A stretch of 64,000 nt of DNA from Anastatus disparis (taxonomy: Eukaryota > Arthropoda > Insecta > Hymenoptera > Eupelmidae), in contig JAFFSR010000218.1 in the NCBI GenBank assembly GCA_017163975.1, positions 13,457,501 to 13,521,500 on the forward strand, in the 5' to 3' direction. This document shows positions 35,232 through 47,276 of this stretch, one piece after another. Every line of letters begins with the position of its first letter. Position 1 is the first letter of the stretch. Both the position numbers and the translations under genes were made by a program. The notes under the pieces are model-generated. The model worked only from the letters and a program-made list of their open reading frames with translations, made no database searches and was not told where the DNA came from.

Positions 35232-38200
35232 GTGAGACTACTTTTGCCGCTACTGTTGCTACTACTACTCACTCGCAGCAACAAGGAGCTTTTTGATCTT
35301 GAGAAGCGTTGAACGCGCGGGATTCGAATAACAGCGTAAACACAAAGAAAAAAGTATCTTGCAAGTTAATGGCACTTGGATATGATCGTTTAAGAATAAA
35401 TCAACAATTTTTTTGGCTTTAACGGCCTTATCTTGGAATTCGTTTTCAGCGAGGTGATAGTTTAATATTTTCGAGATAAAATATTATTTTTGCTGTAAAA
35501 TATTTCAATTTATTTTGTTGAAATATCAATTGGTTATAAATATTTAGCATTTTTTACATAAAAATATTTAAAATTTATACATCTTTAACGCACTTATTTG
35601 AAAACAAAAATATTTTAATAATAATCTGCATGAAATTAAATACGTCAGCAAATTACTTGACAACAAACTTTTTTAAAAAGTTTATTAATTACTTTTTGCT
35701 TTTTTCAACGAGTGCTTATACGTAAGGATCCTATAGGAACTAAACTAAAACCAATGAAAAAAGTTTAGCTTAAACCTTAATGGGGATACAAAAGTTTTTG
35801 GAAAAAAAAAATTTTCGGCCACGAGTTTTGCTTAGAATCAAGCAACTGAAACCGAAGATTAAAGAGCCGAGTGAACGCCGAGTCGCAATTTCGGCCAGTC
35901 GGCCGTTGCCGTCGTGTATAGTCTCCTTGAATTACGAGTATACTGAACTTCCAACGAAATAAATCGCTTTCCTGAACACGACGGATATATACCAAAACTC
36001 CTGCGGGGTTTATCAAGTGAACGATTTGAATTTTGATAAAGGAGATGGATCAAATGAATGAGGGAATGGTAATGACCATTTTTTCAGAATGAACATTTAG
36101 AGTTAATAGTTTTTTTTTTGCAAAATTCAGTAGTAAAGAAAATATTATTATCTGTTCAATTATAATAAGTTCATGTTGAAAAGTCAAAGCTTATAACAGC
36201 TTTTGAAGTTTTCTTATTCATATATCAATAACAAATAAAATAACACAAAATATTTATAAAAGTTAAATTTTATTTAAAAAAAGTAAATATCTTATATTCT
36301 TTACAAATTGTTGTAAAGTAATGAGTAATCCACTTTTATATGATCCTGAATTATTAATTCAGTAAGATTCTCTATTCAATAAGGTCATGATATCCTTAGA
36401 TTATAAAATAGATTTTCATTTTATAAAAGAAGTATTTTGTAGCAAGCTTTAGGATAAGTTGAAAAAATTCCTAGTGCAATATCTCTCGATTCCAGTAGCA
36501 ATACGAGAAGCACTAAACTCAAGGACTAAAAAGCCCCTTGAGTACGTAGACAAGAAAACAGGGCAAACTTGAGCGTATTTTCTGCGTTTTAATATCCTCG
36601 CTCCCATAGCCCTTACACTTCAATTGAGTTTACTGAATTTTTCAATATTCGAATATAACCAAACTAAGTAGAAAATCATTGATCGTCACGTATATATTGG
36701 GCTTTTGGAAAATTCAGTGGAAAAAGAACGTGAGCAGTATGCGGTCAATCGAAATCAGCAACATAGAAGGCAGCTTTTGAATATTTTATCTGGGAATAGA
36801 GAGGACCGATGGTTTATTTAAAACTCAATTTTCTCACGAAAGATAATAGCTTTTTAAATAACGGATAAAAAGTGGGACATTTTAGTAGTTTATACTTTTA
36901 AGAGATAAAATCATAAAAATGATTTTTCGAAAGATTTTTACGATCATTTCATTGATATTCATAAAATATATAGGTCGAATAGAATTATAAAATAAAAGAT
37001 TTATTTTTAATAAAAAGATATGCAAGTTCATTTTAGCTAAATGTCGAAATTCCCTTTTAAAACGTTAAAAGAGAAGCGCATCGCGCAAATATTTCATAAG
37101 CACGAAAAACCTAGAAAAGCTCGTAGCTGTATACGCAGCGCAAAGAATTAAAGAAAAAGGGAACGCAGGAAACATTAAAAGCGCAAAGCTTCGCACGGTC
37201 TTTTTGTTTCGGCGTGTCATGCACGTGCCATTTTGAAATTTATGTGTAAAAGCCTCGTGAATCGCTCGGCTTTTTTTTCGTTCTGCCTCTTGCATCTTCT
37301 TATTTGCATTCTACGTGTATTCCATATACGTTCCTAAAGCGAGAGAACATGAAAAAAAAACTCGACGTCTTTGAGTTATGCGGCCGAGAGAGAGGCTGCT
37401 GCTTTAAAATTTATTTGCCAAGGTGCAGAGCAATAACCTACTGTTTTACGAATCATTTATTATTTATTTAATAAGATAACGTTTTGGTGGCTGATTTACC
37501 ACCTTGTTTCTCTCATCAAATATTTTGAAAATTCGTTTAAATATTAAACTTACATCTTTTTTTACGTATTTATTAATAAAAATGTTTATATTTGTATAAT
37601 AATACGATCAGCATGTTTAAGATGAAATCATATAAAAGCTCTCATTTATAGATATATTGAAATAAAAATCTTTTCAAAAATATTAAATTCTAAAAGCGAG
37701 TAAATTGTACAAATAATATCAGCAAATGAAGATTTCTTTTAAACGAACAATTTTTCGTGAAAAATAAATTTAATTTAACCGATTCATCTAAATAAAATGA
37801 GCATAAATTTAAATGCAATAGTCGGACAAAAAAATTTCAAATACTCATAAAAATTAACATCGTTTATATTTTTATTCACAGCAAAGCAGAAAATGTGTCA
37901 CGCCACGACAATCGCGCGCAAAAAAGACTCGTTAAAGATGTCGAATGTGCAGGTACCACAGAATGCACGAAAAGGAGGTTACGAGCTTAAAGTCTTTTTT
38001 TTTTCATTGAACCTCAATCCAATCGTATTGTACGACATTAATGACACCTTGGCGGAGGCGTGAGGTTTCGCTTGTTTTTTATCGCACATATACAGAGTTT
38101 GATTGCGATCTCACGCGAACTAAAACTTGGGATTCACTGTTTGAAAATCCCAAGCGTAATCTGATTTTACGCTCTTTTTTTACTGCGCCTTGTTTATCAA

Positions 38201-38505
38201 AGCTTTATTTATTAATATTTTAATATCTAATTAAGAATTCATCCTGATTAAATTCGAGAAGATTTTTATATTTGTTCAATGCATTCTTAACAAAGATAAT
38301 CGAAGTCGTCATTAAGAATGTTCAAATTACAATTATAATTTTTTTTAATCTAAGATCGTATCAATAATGGGATTAGCGATATAAACTTACATATAATTTA
38401 ATAAAATTAAGAATTTTGTTAAATTAAAGCTATTTTAATGAACTCTGTTACTGTCGAGACCGTAATTCCTAATCAATTAAAGAAACTATTTAAAGTTTAT
38501 TTATT
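35232..38505. other. Non-coding DNA with GC-richer islands
   Basis: Islands at about 35780-36050 and 37060-37400 contain CGCG and GGCC words and short overlapping open frames on both strands, which usually means composition rather than coding. No exon with family resemblance was found. Confidence 0.35.
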
Positions 38506-38739
38506 CACTGAGAAAAAGATTTTGTAGTTTCAAAGAAACGTGTGTTTCAATAGTGCCAAACACATGATTTCTTTAAATCAAAAAAATATTTATTTATTTC
38601 AAATATATCTAATTTAAAATATTTCAAATAAATAAATATTTTTTTGAAAATAAAAAAATTTTTTTGATTTAAAGAAATCATGTGTTTGGCACTATTGAAA
38701 CACACGTTTCTTTGAAACTACAAAATCTTTTTCTCAGTG
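38506..38739. mobile_element. 234-bp foldback (hairpin) MITE, CACTG termini
   Basis: It begins CACTGAGAAAAAGATTTTG and ends with the reverse complement. The arms of about 100 bp are almost perfectly complementary, including the block GTGTTTCAATAGTGCC near position 60. The centre is AT-rich. Its first dozen bases resemble those of the element at 2599 (CACTGnnAAAAA), suggesting related termini. TT/TT flanks are too simple to call a target duplication. Confidence 0.8.
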
Positions 38740-41373
38740 TTTTATTCAATATAGTCAATAGTATGAATTGTTAAAGACTAATGTCTAAAATATATTAAAA
38801 TGAAAAAAGTCCATAAAAATTATAAAAACAATAAAAGTAGCAATTCTAATCGTTTGAATTATAAACAGAAGTAGATTTTAATCCAGCTAGATTTCTGATG
38901 ATGGATCTGATCAAGGAAATTATTTCGGTCACACGCGAAGCAATTTTATGCGTAAATACAATTAATAATTAATAATATCAACAAGTTTTGCAATAGTATT
39001 TCAGAGAAAATATTGACTTGCTTTCAATGCCGAAAATATAAATACCATTGTAATGATGATTTCAAATTTTTGCAAATACTTTTAAATAAATTTATAATTT
39101 GTTGTATTTCTTGAAACGAATTCTAATAAACGTATAATATTTTTATTTAATAATAAAAATTAATTAAAGAGTTTATTTTTTTTAATGTGCTTAAAATAAA
39201 AAATTTATTTATAATGTTATTAAATAAAGAGATAACATTCTGTAAAAATTTGTATTTATTGGAACTATTAGTACATGTAATTTACAAAATGTAAAGCAAG
39301 TTAGAAGAACGGAAATTAATAACTAATCTATTATGATAGATAATCTTTTTTATTTGTAAATTAACCAATATTATTATCATTTTTTGCTATTTCATACGAA
39401 TAGCTAACCATCAATAAAAGATTAGGAATAATCAATAATATTATAGTATATAAATGTATACATTTTCTGTTAATCAATTAATTTAGATCTTAATCTTGTA
39501 TATACTAGTGGCTTCTTTCATAGAAATGTGACTTATTTCACGTCATCCAGAGCTTTTATGGCATTATCTACCCGATAATTTTCACTAATTTATAATTAAC
39601 TCGTCTAGTTTCTTATCACATCTGATCAAAATATTATTCTATCAATTAAAAATATATATTTATTTACATTCATTAGAAATGTATTATATTTCTTATGATT
39701 CAAACGCGCTATTGAAAAATTTTTTGAAATTCATAAAAATATTTAATTAAAAATTACTGTTAGTCAATAAGAAATTATCTTTCAATCATGATTAAAAAAA
39801 ATTATTTTTTTATAAAAATTCAAGTACTGTTAAGCTATTAATAAGTTGCCATGTTCATTAATCTACTGATTAAATGATAAATCCCTATTATTTCTATATG
39901 ATTCTATTAAAAGAAATTAAGCTAATTAATCCCCAGTAAAAATCAATGTTATTTCTTGGCTTGTAACCATTTTAAATATCTAAATTCCTACCAGGTAAGA
40001 TGTTCTGTTTGTTAATTTTTCGAAAGTTTCAGTACATTATTGTCCTCTTCAAGATTATTAATGCGGCAAGAATTTTTTGAGTTTTTTCAAGATATTTTGC
40101 TCTTTATAATTTTAAAAATATTATATTAATTAATAAAATTTGAAAAAATTTTTTAATACTACCCGAAAGCAAAATTAATTATATTTTCAAATTAATTTCT
40201 AATCAAAATTATCAAATAATTAGACATTTCTTAGTGAATGTACAAATTGATTTTAAATTTTAATTTCAATAATGAAAAATTTGTTGCTATTCAATGAATT
40301 CCGTAAACCAAAAAAAACAGTATAAAAAATTTAAAATAAATCACACACGATACACTATACAAATGTAAATGTTATTCATTAGATCATAAAGACAATATGA
40401 ATGGGAATGAATAATAGAGTCAACCAGATTTCATAAGTCGAAACTTTTTTATTCTTATTATTTATTTAGTGATAGTTAAAATATTAATAAACAAAAATAA
40501 CATACATTTATTAAGTGTTAAAAGTTACAGAACACTAACGGGTAGTAAAAATCAAAATTATTGTTTCCTTTAAGAAGAAATGTTAACTTCATTCTTTGAC
40601 ATTTTCAGTGCTTTATTTTTAGTTTAAACATAAGTTTTCCTCAAAAGACGAACAAGTCTCGAAAACTCAAACACGAGAATTCCAGTTAACGTTTGGGAGT
40701 ATCGAACAGCTTTCAGATGTTTTTCTCAACGAGTAATATTTTCTCTCAACTTTGAGAATTTCGTTCACGGTGAATATATTCTTTTAATCTGTAAAAATAT
40801 TATTTTATTGTAATAAAACTTGCTCAATTAATTATTATTGTCTAAGAAATAAATAATTAATGTCAAATAATGATAGCACAGAGTATCTCAAAAATATAAA
40901 GTACTTAACATCAAATTATATTTTTTTAATTTAATATATTGATATTGATCTAAATAGTAGTTGATAGTAACGATTAGTTTATTGATTCGAAAAACAGGAC
41001 GTGACATTATTATAAAATATTTAATCATTTTATGAAATATTTGAAAACAAAATAACAGGAAACAGTAATCGTCTATAAATCTGCTTAATCTGTAAGTACA
41101 TATAGGCAATAAAATATTATCAATAAATAAATTTCTATGAACTATTATATGAACAAATAAAAAATTATATTTAAAAATGTTGAAAAATGTTAAATAGTAA
41201 TATAAAAAAAAAAATTAAAAAAAAATTTTCTTTTGACTTGTTCATTTTTCTCGCGTAATTAAGACATTTCAGTAGAAGATTAAAACCAGAAGAATGGAAG
41301 AAAGAAAAAAAATCTCAAAAGAAAGGGAGAAAAATTACCTTGTATTACGGGAAGAAAAAAAAAGGTCCGTCAT
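38740..41373. other. AT-rich intergenic DNA
   Basis: No gene recognised. The minus-strand 3' untranslated region of the small membrane protein gene probably reaches into the right part; a GTAATT donor-like site lies at about 41340, just after its stop codon. Confidence 0.45.
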
Positions 41374-41619
41374 TTAGAAATGTTCCATGCCTTGATGGCC
41401 GTGTTCCATTCCTCCATGGCCCACATCATGATCCTGGGAGTCAGGCACGTAGACAACAAAGTAAGTGGCACACCAGACAGTAAAGGCGATAATTAGAATG
41501 CCTAGGCACGTTGAATTAAACTTATCCCAACCAAAAATTATCTCACTTGGACTTTTAGGCTTAGAAGATTTCAAGCTTGCTCCACTCACGTCACAGCATA
41601 TGCTTTGGCTACTCGACAT
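41374..41619 (-). CDS. 81-residue single-span membrane protein with His/Met-rich C-terminal tail
   Basis: I do not recognise the family. A complete single-exon ORF starts MSSSQSICCDVSG at 41619. Residues about 17-35 are Lys/Ser/Pro-rich, about 36-59 form one membrane span (around STCLGILIIAFTVWCATYFV), and the tail after VYVPDSQD ends HDVGHGGMEHGHQGMEHF. The positive-inside rule places the N-terminus in the cytosol and the tail outside the cell or in a lumen. The tail holds five His and two Met in 18 residues, like the copper-binding ectodomains of CTR transporters. It lies about 0.9 kb downstream of a CTR gene on the same strand whose own ectodomain is nearly absent. I infer a possible role in metal handling; alternatives are an unrelated small membrane protein with incidental His content. 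The start is the first ATG and has an adenine-rich context (GGAAAATCATG). Confidence 0.65.
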   Translation of the reverse strand: MSSSQSICCDVSGASLKSSKPKSPSEIIFGWDKFNSTCLGILIIAFTVWCATYFVVYVPDSQDHDVGHGGMEHGHQGMEHF

Positions 41620-42529
41620 GATTTTCCTCTTTTATTCTTCTTTTCTCACCTTCTTATTTCGAGTATATCAGAAAACGTATTAAAAAAATTTACGATTTTT
41701 CAGACGTTTAATTTTAAAAATGTTTCAAAAGACTGTAATGTTTTGCTGAGGAATGTAATTTGATTTGTTTAATAAATGATGATAAAAAATGACGCTCGAG
41801 ACTCTTGAGGAAAGTACATGGTAATAAGTCACTTTAGCGCCTGTGACAAATGAAGATGTAACAAAATATTCGATGTCAAATAAATGATAAGATTAGGCTT
41901 ATCATTAAAGATGCCAATAGTCGATTTTAAAGCTTTAGTTTTAAATTATTTAACGATGAATAATAATAAAAGATTATAATTAGGGAAAATGCATACTCTA
42001 ATTATCAAATTATATAATTAGGTTAATTAGTTCAATGTTCTTCTAAACTAAAACATAACATTATGATAATTAATGTACACATGTATCTTGATGCAAGATA
42101 ATTTTATTTCATATTTTAGTGCCTCAGCTTATTTTATTTACACATTTAGAAAGGTAAGTGCTTTATTGAATAATTTTCAAAAACTTTGTTTAAAAAATAA
42201 ACCATATGGCTATTTATTTGGCTTTACAGACAATTAAATATTTCATACAAGAGAGATTCGAACTTTGTTATTTTGTTATTGTAAGCATATATTTTATTTT
42301 TGTTTTGTATAAAAGTTTACGTCGAGAACAAAGCGTTAATGACAAATATGTTAAGTAAAAAAATCGATGATTTAAATCCAACGATTACTCATTAAATCAA
42401 CAACTTTCTTACCTCATTCAACACTTTCTGTTTACAATAAAGTAGTTAAAAAAATAGCACATTTGATTGCGAATAAAAAAAAATTTCTGAACTTATTAAG
42501 AATCACTTAAAATCCACGTTTCAATTGAT

Positions 42530-43551
42530 TTAGGAACAACACTCCGTTATATCACATTTGGAATTTTTCCAGGCAAAAATAAAGTAACCCAGCATCGAGC
42601 CTACAATGACGGCAATGCACAGGTAAACGTTATAAGTCATGAATATGAACATCAAAAAGTAGCCCAGCACCATTTGCAGCCCTTGGAGAAACGTTTGTAA
42701 TACGTGTATGGTTGAAAATATTGCTTCTCTGAAATAAGAGTATTGTTTAATAATCATTAGTTTATTTTAATAGAAAAATTATTTATTGTTTATTTATTCA
42801 CTTCAATTTGATATTTCATATTTTTATTGTTATTTTTCGGTTTGACATCGTGTTAAGCTGTGATTGATTGCCGGCATTTTGCGAACATCACAATTCATTT
42901 CATAAGGGCAAATCATGCATCAGAATTATTCAAAATAATGAGAACTAATCACAGCTCAGTGCGATGGCAAACCAAACAATAACAATGCAAATATAAACGA
43001 CTATCGAAAAAGTCTAAAATAATTTGAACACATTTTTTTAGATATTAAGTACTTACTTCCTTGATAAAGCTCCTTTTGGGCTGTGAACTGCACTGCTGAC
43101 ATTAAGGTATTCTCTGAAAAGTAAATTTAATTTTTGAGCGTTCTAAGTATTATTTTTTTCTTTAGTGTAAAATGATTTTCTGACTTTAAAGACCAATAAT
43201 TTAGCATAATAAATACAATGTATTACCTATAATTTTTTAAGGCCTCATAAATCATTCCCAGAAGTATGATACCGACCATAGAGCCTGCGATACCAGGCAA
43301 ATTGTTTGTCTTCCATTCTTCAAACAAAATAGTTTCTCCGAAACCCCAGTGAAATGACATCTATTAAATGGACAATAATAGCTTATGCTTAGTTTTTATT
43401 ACGAGATTCATGATTGATAAATTTTATTTTGGAAAAGAAATTTCCATTATTTAAAACCTAAGATCGGCTTTTCTTCATTTCTTTTTGAAGAAATTTTAAA
43501 TCGATATCGATATGAATGAGAAATTTTTTTTTTGCAACTTACTCCATGCAT
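42530..43551 (-). CDS. Ctr1: CTR-family copper transporter with minimal ectodomain
   Basis: High-affinity copper uptake protein; CTR proteins form homotrimers that pass Cu(I) across the plasma or vesicle membrane. Coding exons, 5' to 3': 43551-43543, 43360-43227, 43113-43057, 42728-42530 (399 nt, 132 residues), all GT-AG with matching phases. The protein opens [19 protein letters not shown]. The first span runs about residues 24-41 ([18 protein letters not shown]), followed by [14 protein letters not shown]. The second span carries the MxxxM filter motif (MFIFM) and the third the GxxxG packing motif (GSMLG). The C-terminus CDITECCS has Cys residues in place of the usual HCH. Only MHGM represents the methionine-rich ectodomain, which is normally 20-70 residues. 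The ATG at 43551 is the first in frame: upstream the frame is open but lacks ATG. Two metal response elements lie 33-77 bp upstream. Confidence 0.92.
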
Positions 43552-43583
43552 GATGAAGTTATTTTTCTTTGGTCGTCGTGTAT

Positions 43584-43593
43584 TGCGCTCGGC
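43584..43593 (+). promoter_or_regulatory. Metal response element (MTF-1-type), proximal
   Basis: TGCGCTCGGC fits the extended MRE consensus TGCRCNCGGC. It lies 33 bp upstream of the copper transporter start codon. MTF-1 is known to act on copper transporter and metallothionein genes in insects; that it acts here is inferred. Confidence 0.55.
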
Positions 43594-43618
43594 GTTTACG
43601 ATTATACGAAATATTTCT

Positions 43619-43628
43619 TGCACTCGGC
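43619..43628 (+). promoter_or_regulatory. Metal response element (MTF-1-type), distal
   Basis: TGCACTCGGC fits the same extended consensus, in the same orientation and 35 bp from the proximal site, close to an integral number of helical turns apart (about 3.3). Confidence 0.55.
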
Positions 43629-44128
43629 ACCCAAGTTTAACTCCCACTTATCACGAAGATAAAAACTTTTTATCAAGATTAAATGCTCGATCAGTTCTTC
43701 GCCGAGCAGTCATGAGTTTTAATTGAATTTAATAAGGTAAATGTTTTTTAATGCTAATTTTTCGTTGATTTAGTTATTAAATTATTGTTTTTGATAATAA
43801 AAAAAATTTTCAACTTATTCAACCTTTAAATTACTAGTAATTAAACCATAAACATTGCTAACTTAATTACATTAAATTTTTTTAATTTTGCTTTATTTAA
43901 ATAATTATATACAAAAGTGTACTGATTTTCAGCTAAAGATGATGAAATTTACATAACATTTTTTTGAATGTACGTCACATAATATTTTGAATATAAATCG
44001 TGATTATATAAACAAGTTAAAACTGAAAAGTTTTTATTTTTATCTTAGATCAAATTTTCAAGTAAATAAATGTTTTAATTACGAAAATAATGTTTTATCT
44101 TTACATCTAAGATACGAATTAATTAGAC

Positions 44129-44331
44129 GGAGGTCTTCTGTGGCTTATTTGATAGAGCGATAAATTTGTAACACGAGGACCCGAGTTCGAAACCCACTCT
44201 CATAACGATCGATGATATCACCTCTGTCCCTTACAGGAGCTTTGTTCACTGAAAATTTGTATCGCTAATTAGCATCGCGATAATTGCATAAATGCAGAAA
44301 TGTCAAACGTTAATTAAAATTTAAAAAATAA
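44129..44331 (+). mobile_element. tRNA-derived SINE, copy 7 (degenerate)
   Basis: Plus-strand head with GTGGCTTATTTGATAGAGCG and box B GAGTTCGAAACCCAC. The body is altered around the usual CACAAACACACTG block, but GCTAATTAGCATCGCGATAA and the ACGTTAATTAAAAT tail are kept. The most diverged copy in the window. Confidence 0.78.
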
Positions 44332-46090
44332 GAAAATTGGATATTGAAAAATCATCAATTTTTTTTTTAAAACGAGAAATTCTATATTTTAATTTGTTTT
44401 GATTATCGCGAAAAGTAGAGTAAATCATGAATAAAGCTTATCAATTAGACAGTGAAGTTAATTTTTTCACTTGCTCAAGTTATCTAAACATGATAAGACT
44501 AGAAACAAAAATACCGGCAGAGTATAGGGTTTCTGTAATATCCTTATCGCACAATGAAGTTGAAGCGATTGCAGGTTGAACGAATCACACGAAATTTATT
44601 TTTAAGCTTGCCAATTTTTCATTTCAGTTTTTCACGTGTAATCGTCAAGAATGATGAATGTGTTTCAGTTTAAACTAATAATTTTTATGATTTGATTTTA
44701 AAATGTTTATTTATTTTAAGATTAATAATAATGTAAGAAATTAGTATTAGATAAAAAGTATTTGCTGCTTTCTTTTTTATTAATTACTTTTATACCCTTT
44801 TCACGCGTCTCTAAACAAAAAGAATCTCGAAATGACTAGCATCATAGGCTTTTCAATTACAAAACATGCGTACCTTAATCTTCCTTGCCTCAAGTCATTT
44901 TCAGTCTTTTGAAAAAAGAAAAAGAAAAGAAGAAAAGGTAACATCAATCTTGCACAAAGAAAAAGTTCTTTATCGCCGCCAGTCTACGGCAAACAATATT
45001 CGCCGCGAGCAATCTCCACTTGTGTATATGAAGTATTCCACGGCGGATCGACGATACTTTGTATCTATTTCCTTTAAACATTGCATTCCTTTCTGTTTGC
45101 TTTCAATTTCAATTAATCGTCGACCAAGCCTTATCTTTTCTTCGATACACCTTAAGTAATTATCTTAATTTTTGTTTAACAAAGAGAGCGTTATCTTTGA
45201 AAATCAAATACACCCTTTTTTCACCGCGAAAAAAAATTCATTTTTTTCATCAAACAGATGGCAATAAGATGGTGCAGACAAGCCTGAAATAACTTAATTT
45301 AGAGGAGACTTTAGATGTGCCTTAGCAAAGCGAGTAATTTTTGAAGCAGTCTCATTTTAATTAAATGTCTTTCAAGTGCCTCTAGTGCGAGGTGTAATAT
45401 TAGAGGCAACATAAACGGGTCACGTATCACGTTTCTTTTGCTTTCTTTTTTTTTAATTCCGCTCTTTTTTTATTCATCAGCAACAAGCAGGTCTTTCAAA
45501 AATATCGATTTTTCTCTTCGTTTCTCGTTGGGAAATCAAAAAATTATGCCAAGTTGATATTTCTACGGGCAGAGAAATAAATATTTGTATTAAGACGCGT
45601 AGGCAGATCATAATTTTTCATATTTTATTTTTAAACATTAATGATTCAAAATTAATTTTAAAAGTCATTAGTTAGCAATAGCAAATGAAAAATTGAATTA
45701 TGAGTTTAAAAAAATTTTTGGCGTGGAAATAAGCTTTTTATTGTTTTTCTACAAATTTTTATTAAGATTATTAATATTATTTTATGTAAACTTGTTATAA
45801 CATTCTAGATAAATTTTTCTGAAAAAAATGATATTTATATTAAAATTTTTTAAACTCATCCTTGTATAGAATTATTTTTTGTTGACGTTTCAAAACGTTG
45901 TAGTTTAATCTCTTTCTGTGATGCTTAATGGTCCATTGATAAATATTTTCATCAAATAGCCGGAAAATAAATTTGTAAAACCAGTTAATTTTAACTCGGA
46001 AATAATGATAAAATTTTATTCGATGATATCTCATGGATTCGTTCGTATGTACAGAAATATTTGATCTCTTTGTTAAAAAAAAAAACAAAG
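44332..46090. other. Non-coding DNA
   Basis: Open frames around 44866-45292 overlap in different frames and look like composition effects. No exon with recognisable product was found. Confidence 0.35.
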
Positions 46091-46315
46091 ACCGGCCGGA
46101 TTTTTACTCTGTTCAGCACAGAGCTTTTCATCCCCCTTTTTGCGTAGAGCGCAGAATCCAAAGTGTGTTGTAGAAGTAGAAGCAGCAACAGCAGCAGCAG
46201 CGGCAGCCGGCGTGGCGCCTGTACAGAGATGAAAAGGGGCGCTGTACGTCCATTCGAACCGGCTCTTCGATCCATCCGGTAAAATTCCCCAACTCATTCC
46301 CCCACTTACAATTTC
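46091..46315. other. GC-rich island with a CAG/GCA run
   Basis: A GC-rich segment (AGCAGCAACAGCAGCAGCAG at about 46181, then GGCAGCCGGCGTGGCGCC) in AT-rich surroundings. Frames are open on the minus strand only because of the triplet run. It could be a promoter island or untranslated exon; no splice partners were identified. Confidence 0.35.
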
Positions 46316-47168
46316 CCTTCTATGACTTTTTTTTTATAAGCGCTTGAGTTTACGTATATATGTATATACATAAGTTCTTTTCTTTTTTTTTCTCTTGACG
46401 ACGCGCAACCTGTGGCTGAATCTTTTTACCGGCATCGCGTATAACGCATCTCGTACTTTCTTCAAGAATAAGATGGCTATTGAAATTTTAAAAATTGAAG
46501 TTTCTTTGATTTTGGAGTAAAATTAATGATTTTATACATTCGTATGAAAATTGTTACAGATATGGAAATTTTACTTAAAAATATAAGTTTTCAATAAAAT
46601 AATAATATCAGGAATAGAACAATAATTTTTTATGATTGTCTAGTTTTAATCGATCTTTGTAAAACAGAAACTTAAAATTTACGCGTTTAACTAAATCTCG
46701 TCGAATTTTGAAATCTAAATTTTTTTACATTTAAAATTAATCCATATAAAAATCACATGAATTCAAGCACTTGTTAAAAACAAAGCTCACAATAAATTTC
46801 TGAAAAGCTAGAATCTATTTCTTATGACTTCAAGTATTGCATATATTGTTGCCAAATTCTACTTTTCATTACTCCCATACACTCTGCATTTCTCAAAAGA
46901 ATTTCTAGACAAATATGCATTGTTCTCGAGAGCTCGATTGTTCAAACTATCTGTGATGAAAAAAAAATTAAACTTTTTCTTTGATATAAAATTTTTTTCA
47001 TTTCAATGAAATACATAAAAGATATTTTAAACATTTTAACGAAGATATATCGTCTGTTTGGATTGTTTTCGCTTAAAAGCTCAGACTAAACATCTCATTT
47101 GTCAATCCAAAAAATTAAAATGACCTGCTTCTTAAATTTATGAATTCAACTTTTTCAATTCTAATTGT

Positions 47169-47276
47169 CTAATCCATTACTTTTATTTCTTCATCAGTCA
47201 AGCCCAATGAAGCAATTATTTGTCTGATGCTCAGTTCTGTGTCAGTAAGGTTTTCGGCCGAACGTGTATCCACACA
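47169..47276 (-). CDS. Possible terminal exon of an unknown protein
   Basis: On the minus strand an acceptor-like GATCAATAG precedes a 35-codon frame ending in TAG. The residues include SAENLTDTELSIRQIIASLG and end DEEIKVMD, which is charged, low in repeats and protein-like. A possible first exon with a good start context (AAAATAAATGAATACAG, start MNTDCNSQQKPMEISGW) lies near 48.5 kb, and another open stretch near 48.05 kb (LKLLATWYIASIIYQL if joined in phase). I could not find a set of exons whose phases all agree. The gene is therefore unproven. Confidence 0.25.
   Translation of the reverse strand, partial: CVDTRSAENLTDTELSIRQIIASLGLTDEEIKVMD

Noticed and set aside
43552..43647. Longer N-terminus for the copper transporter (frame open for 32 more codons)
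   Set aside because: The frame contains no ATG upstream of 43551; its apparent start is a GTG. The extension would also overlap the metal response elements.
45991..46297. Overlapping minus-strand ORFs of 74-94 codons
   Set aside because: Two frames are open at once over the CAG/GCA run; one reads poly-Leu and the other poly-Ala. This is composition, not coding evidence.
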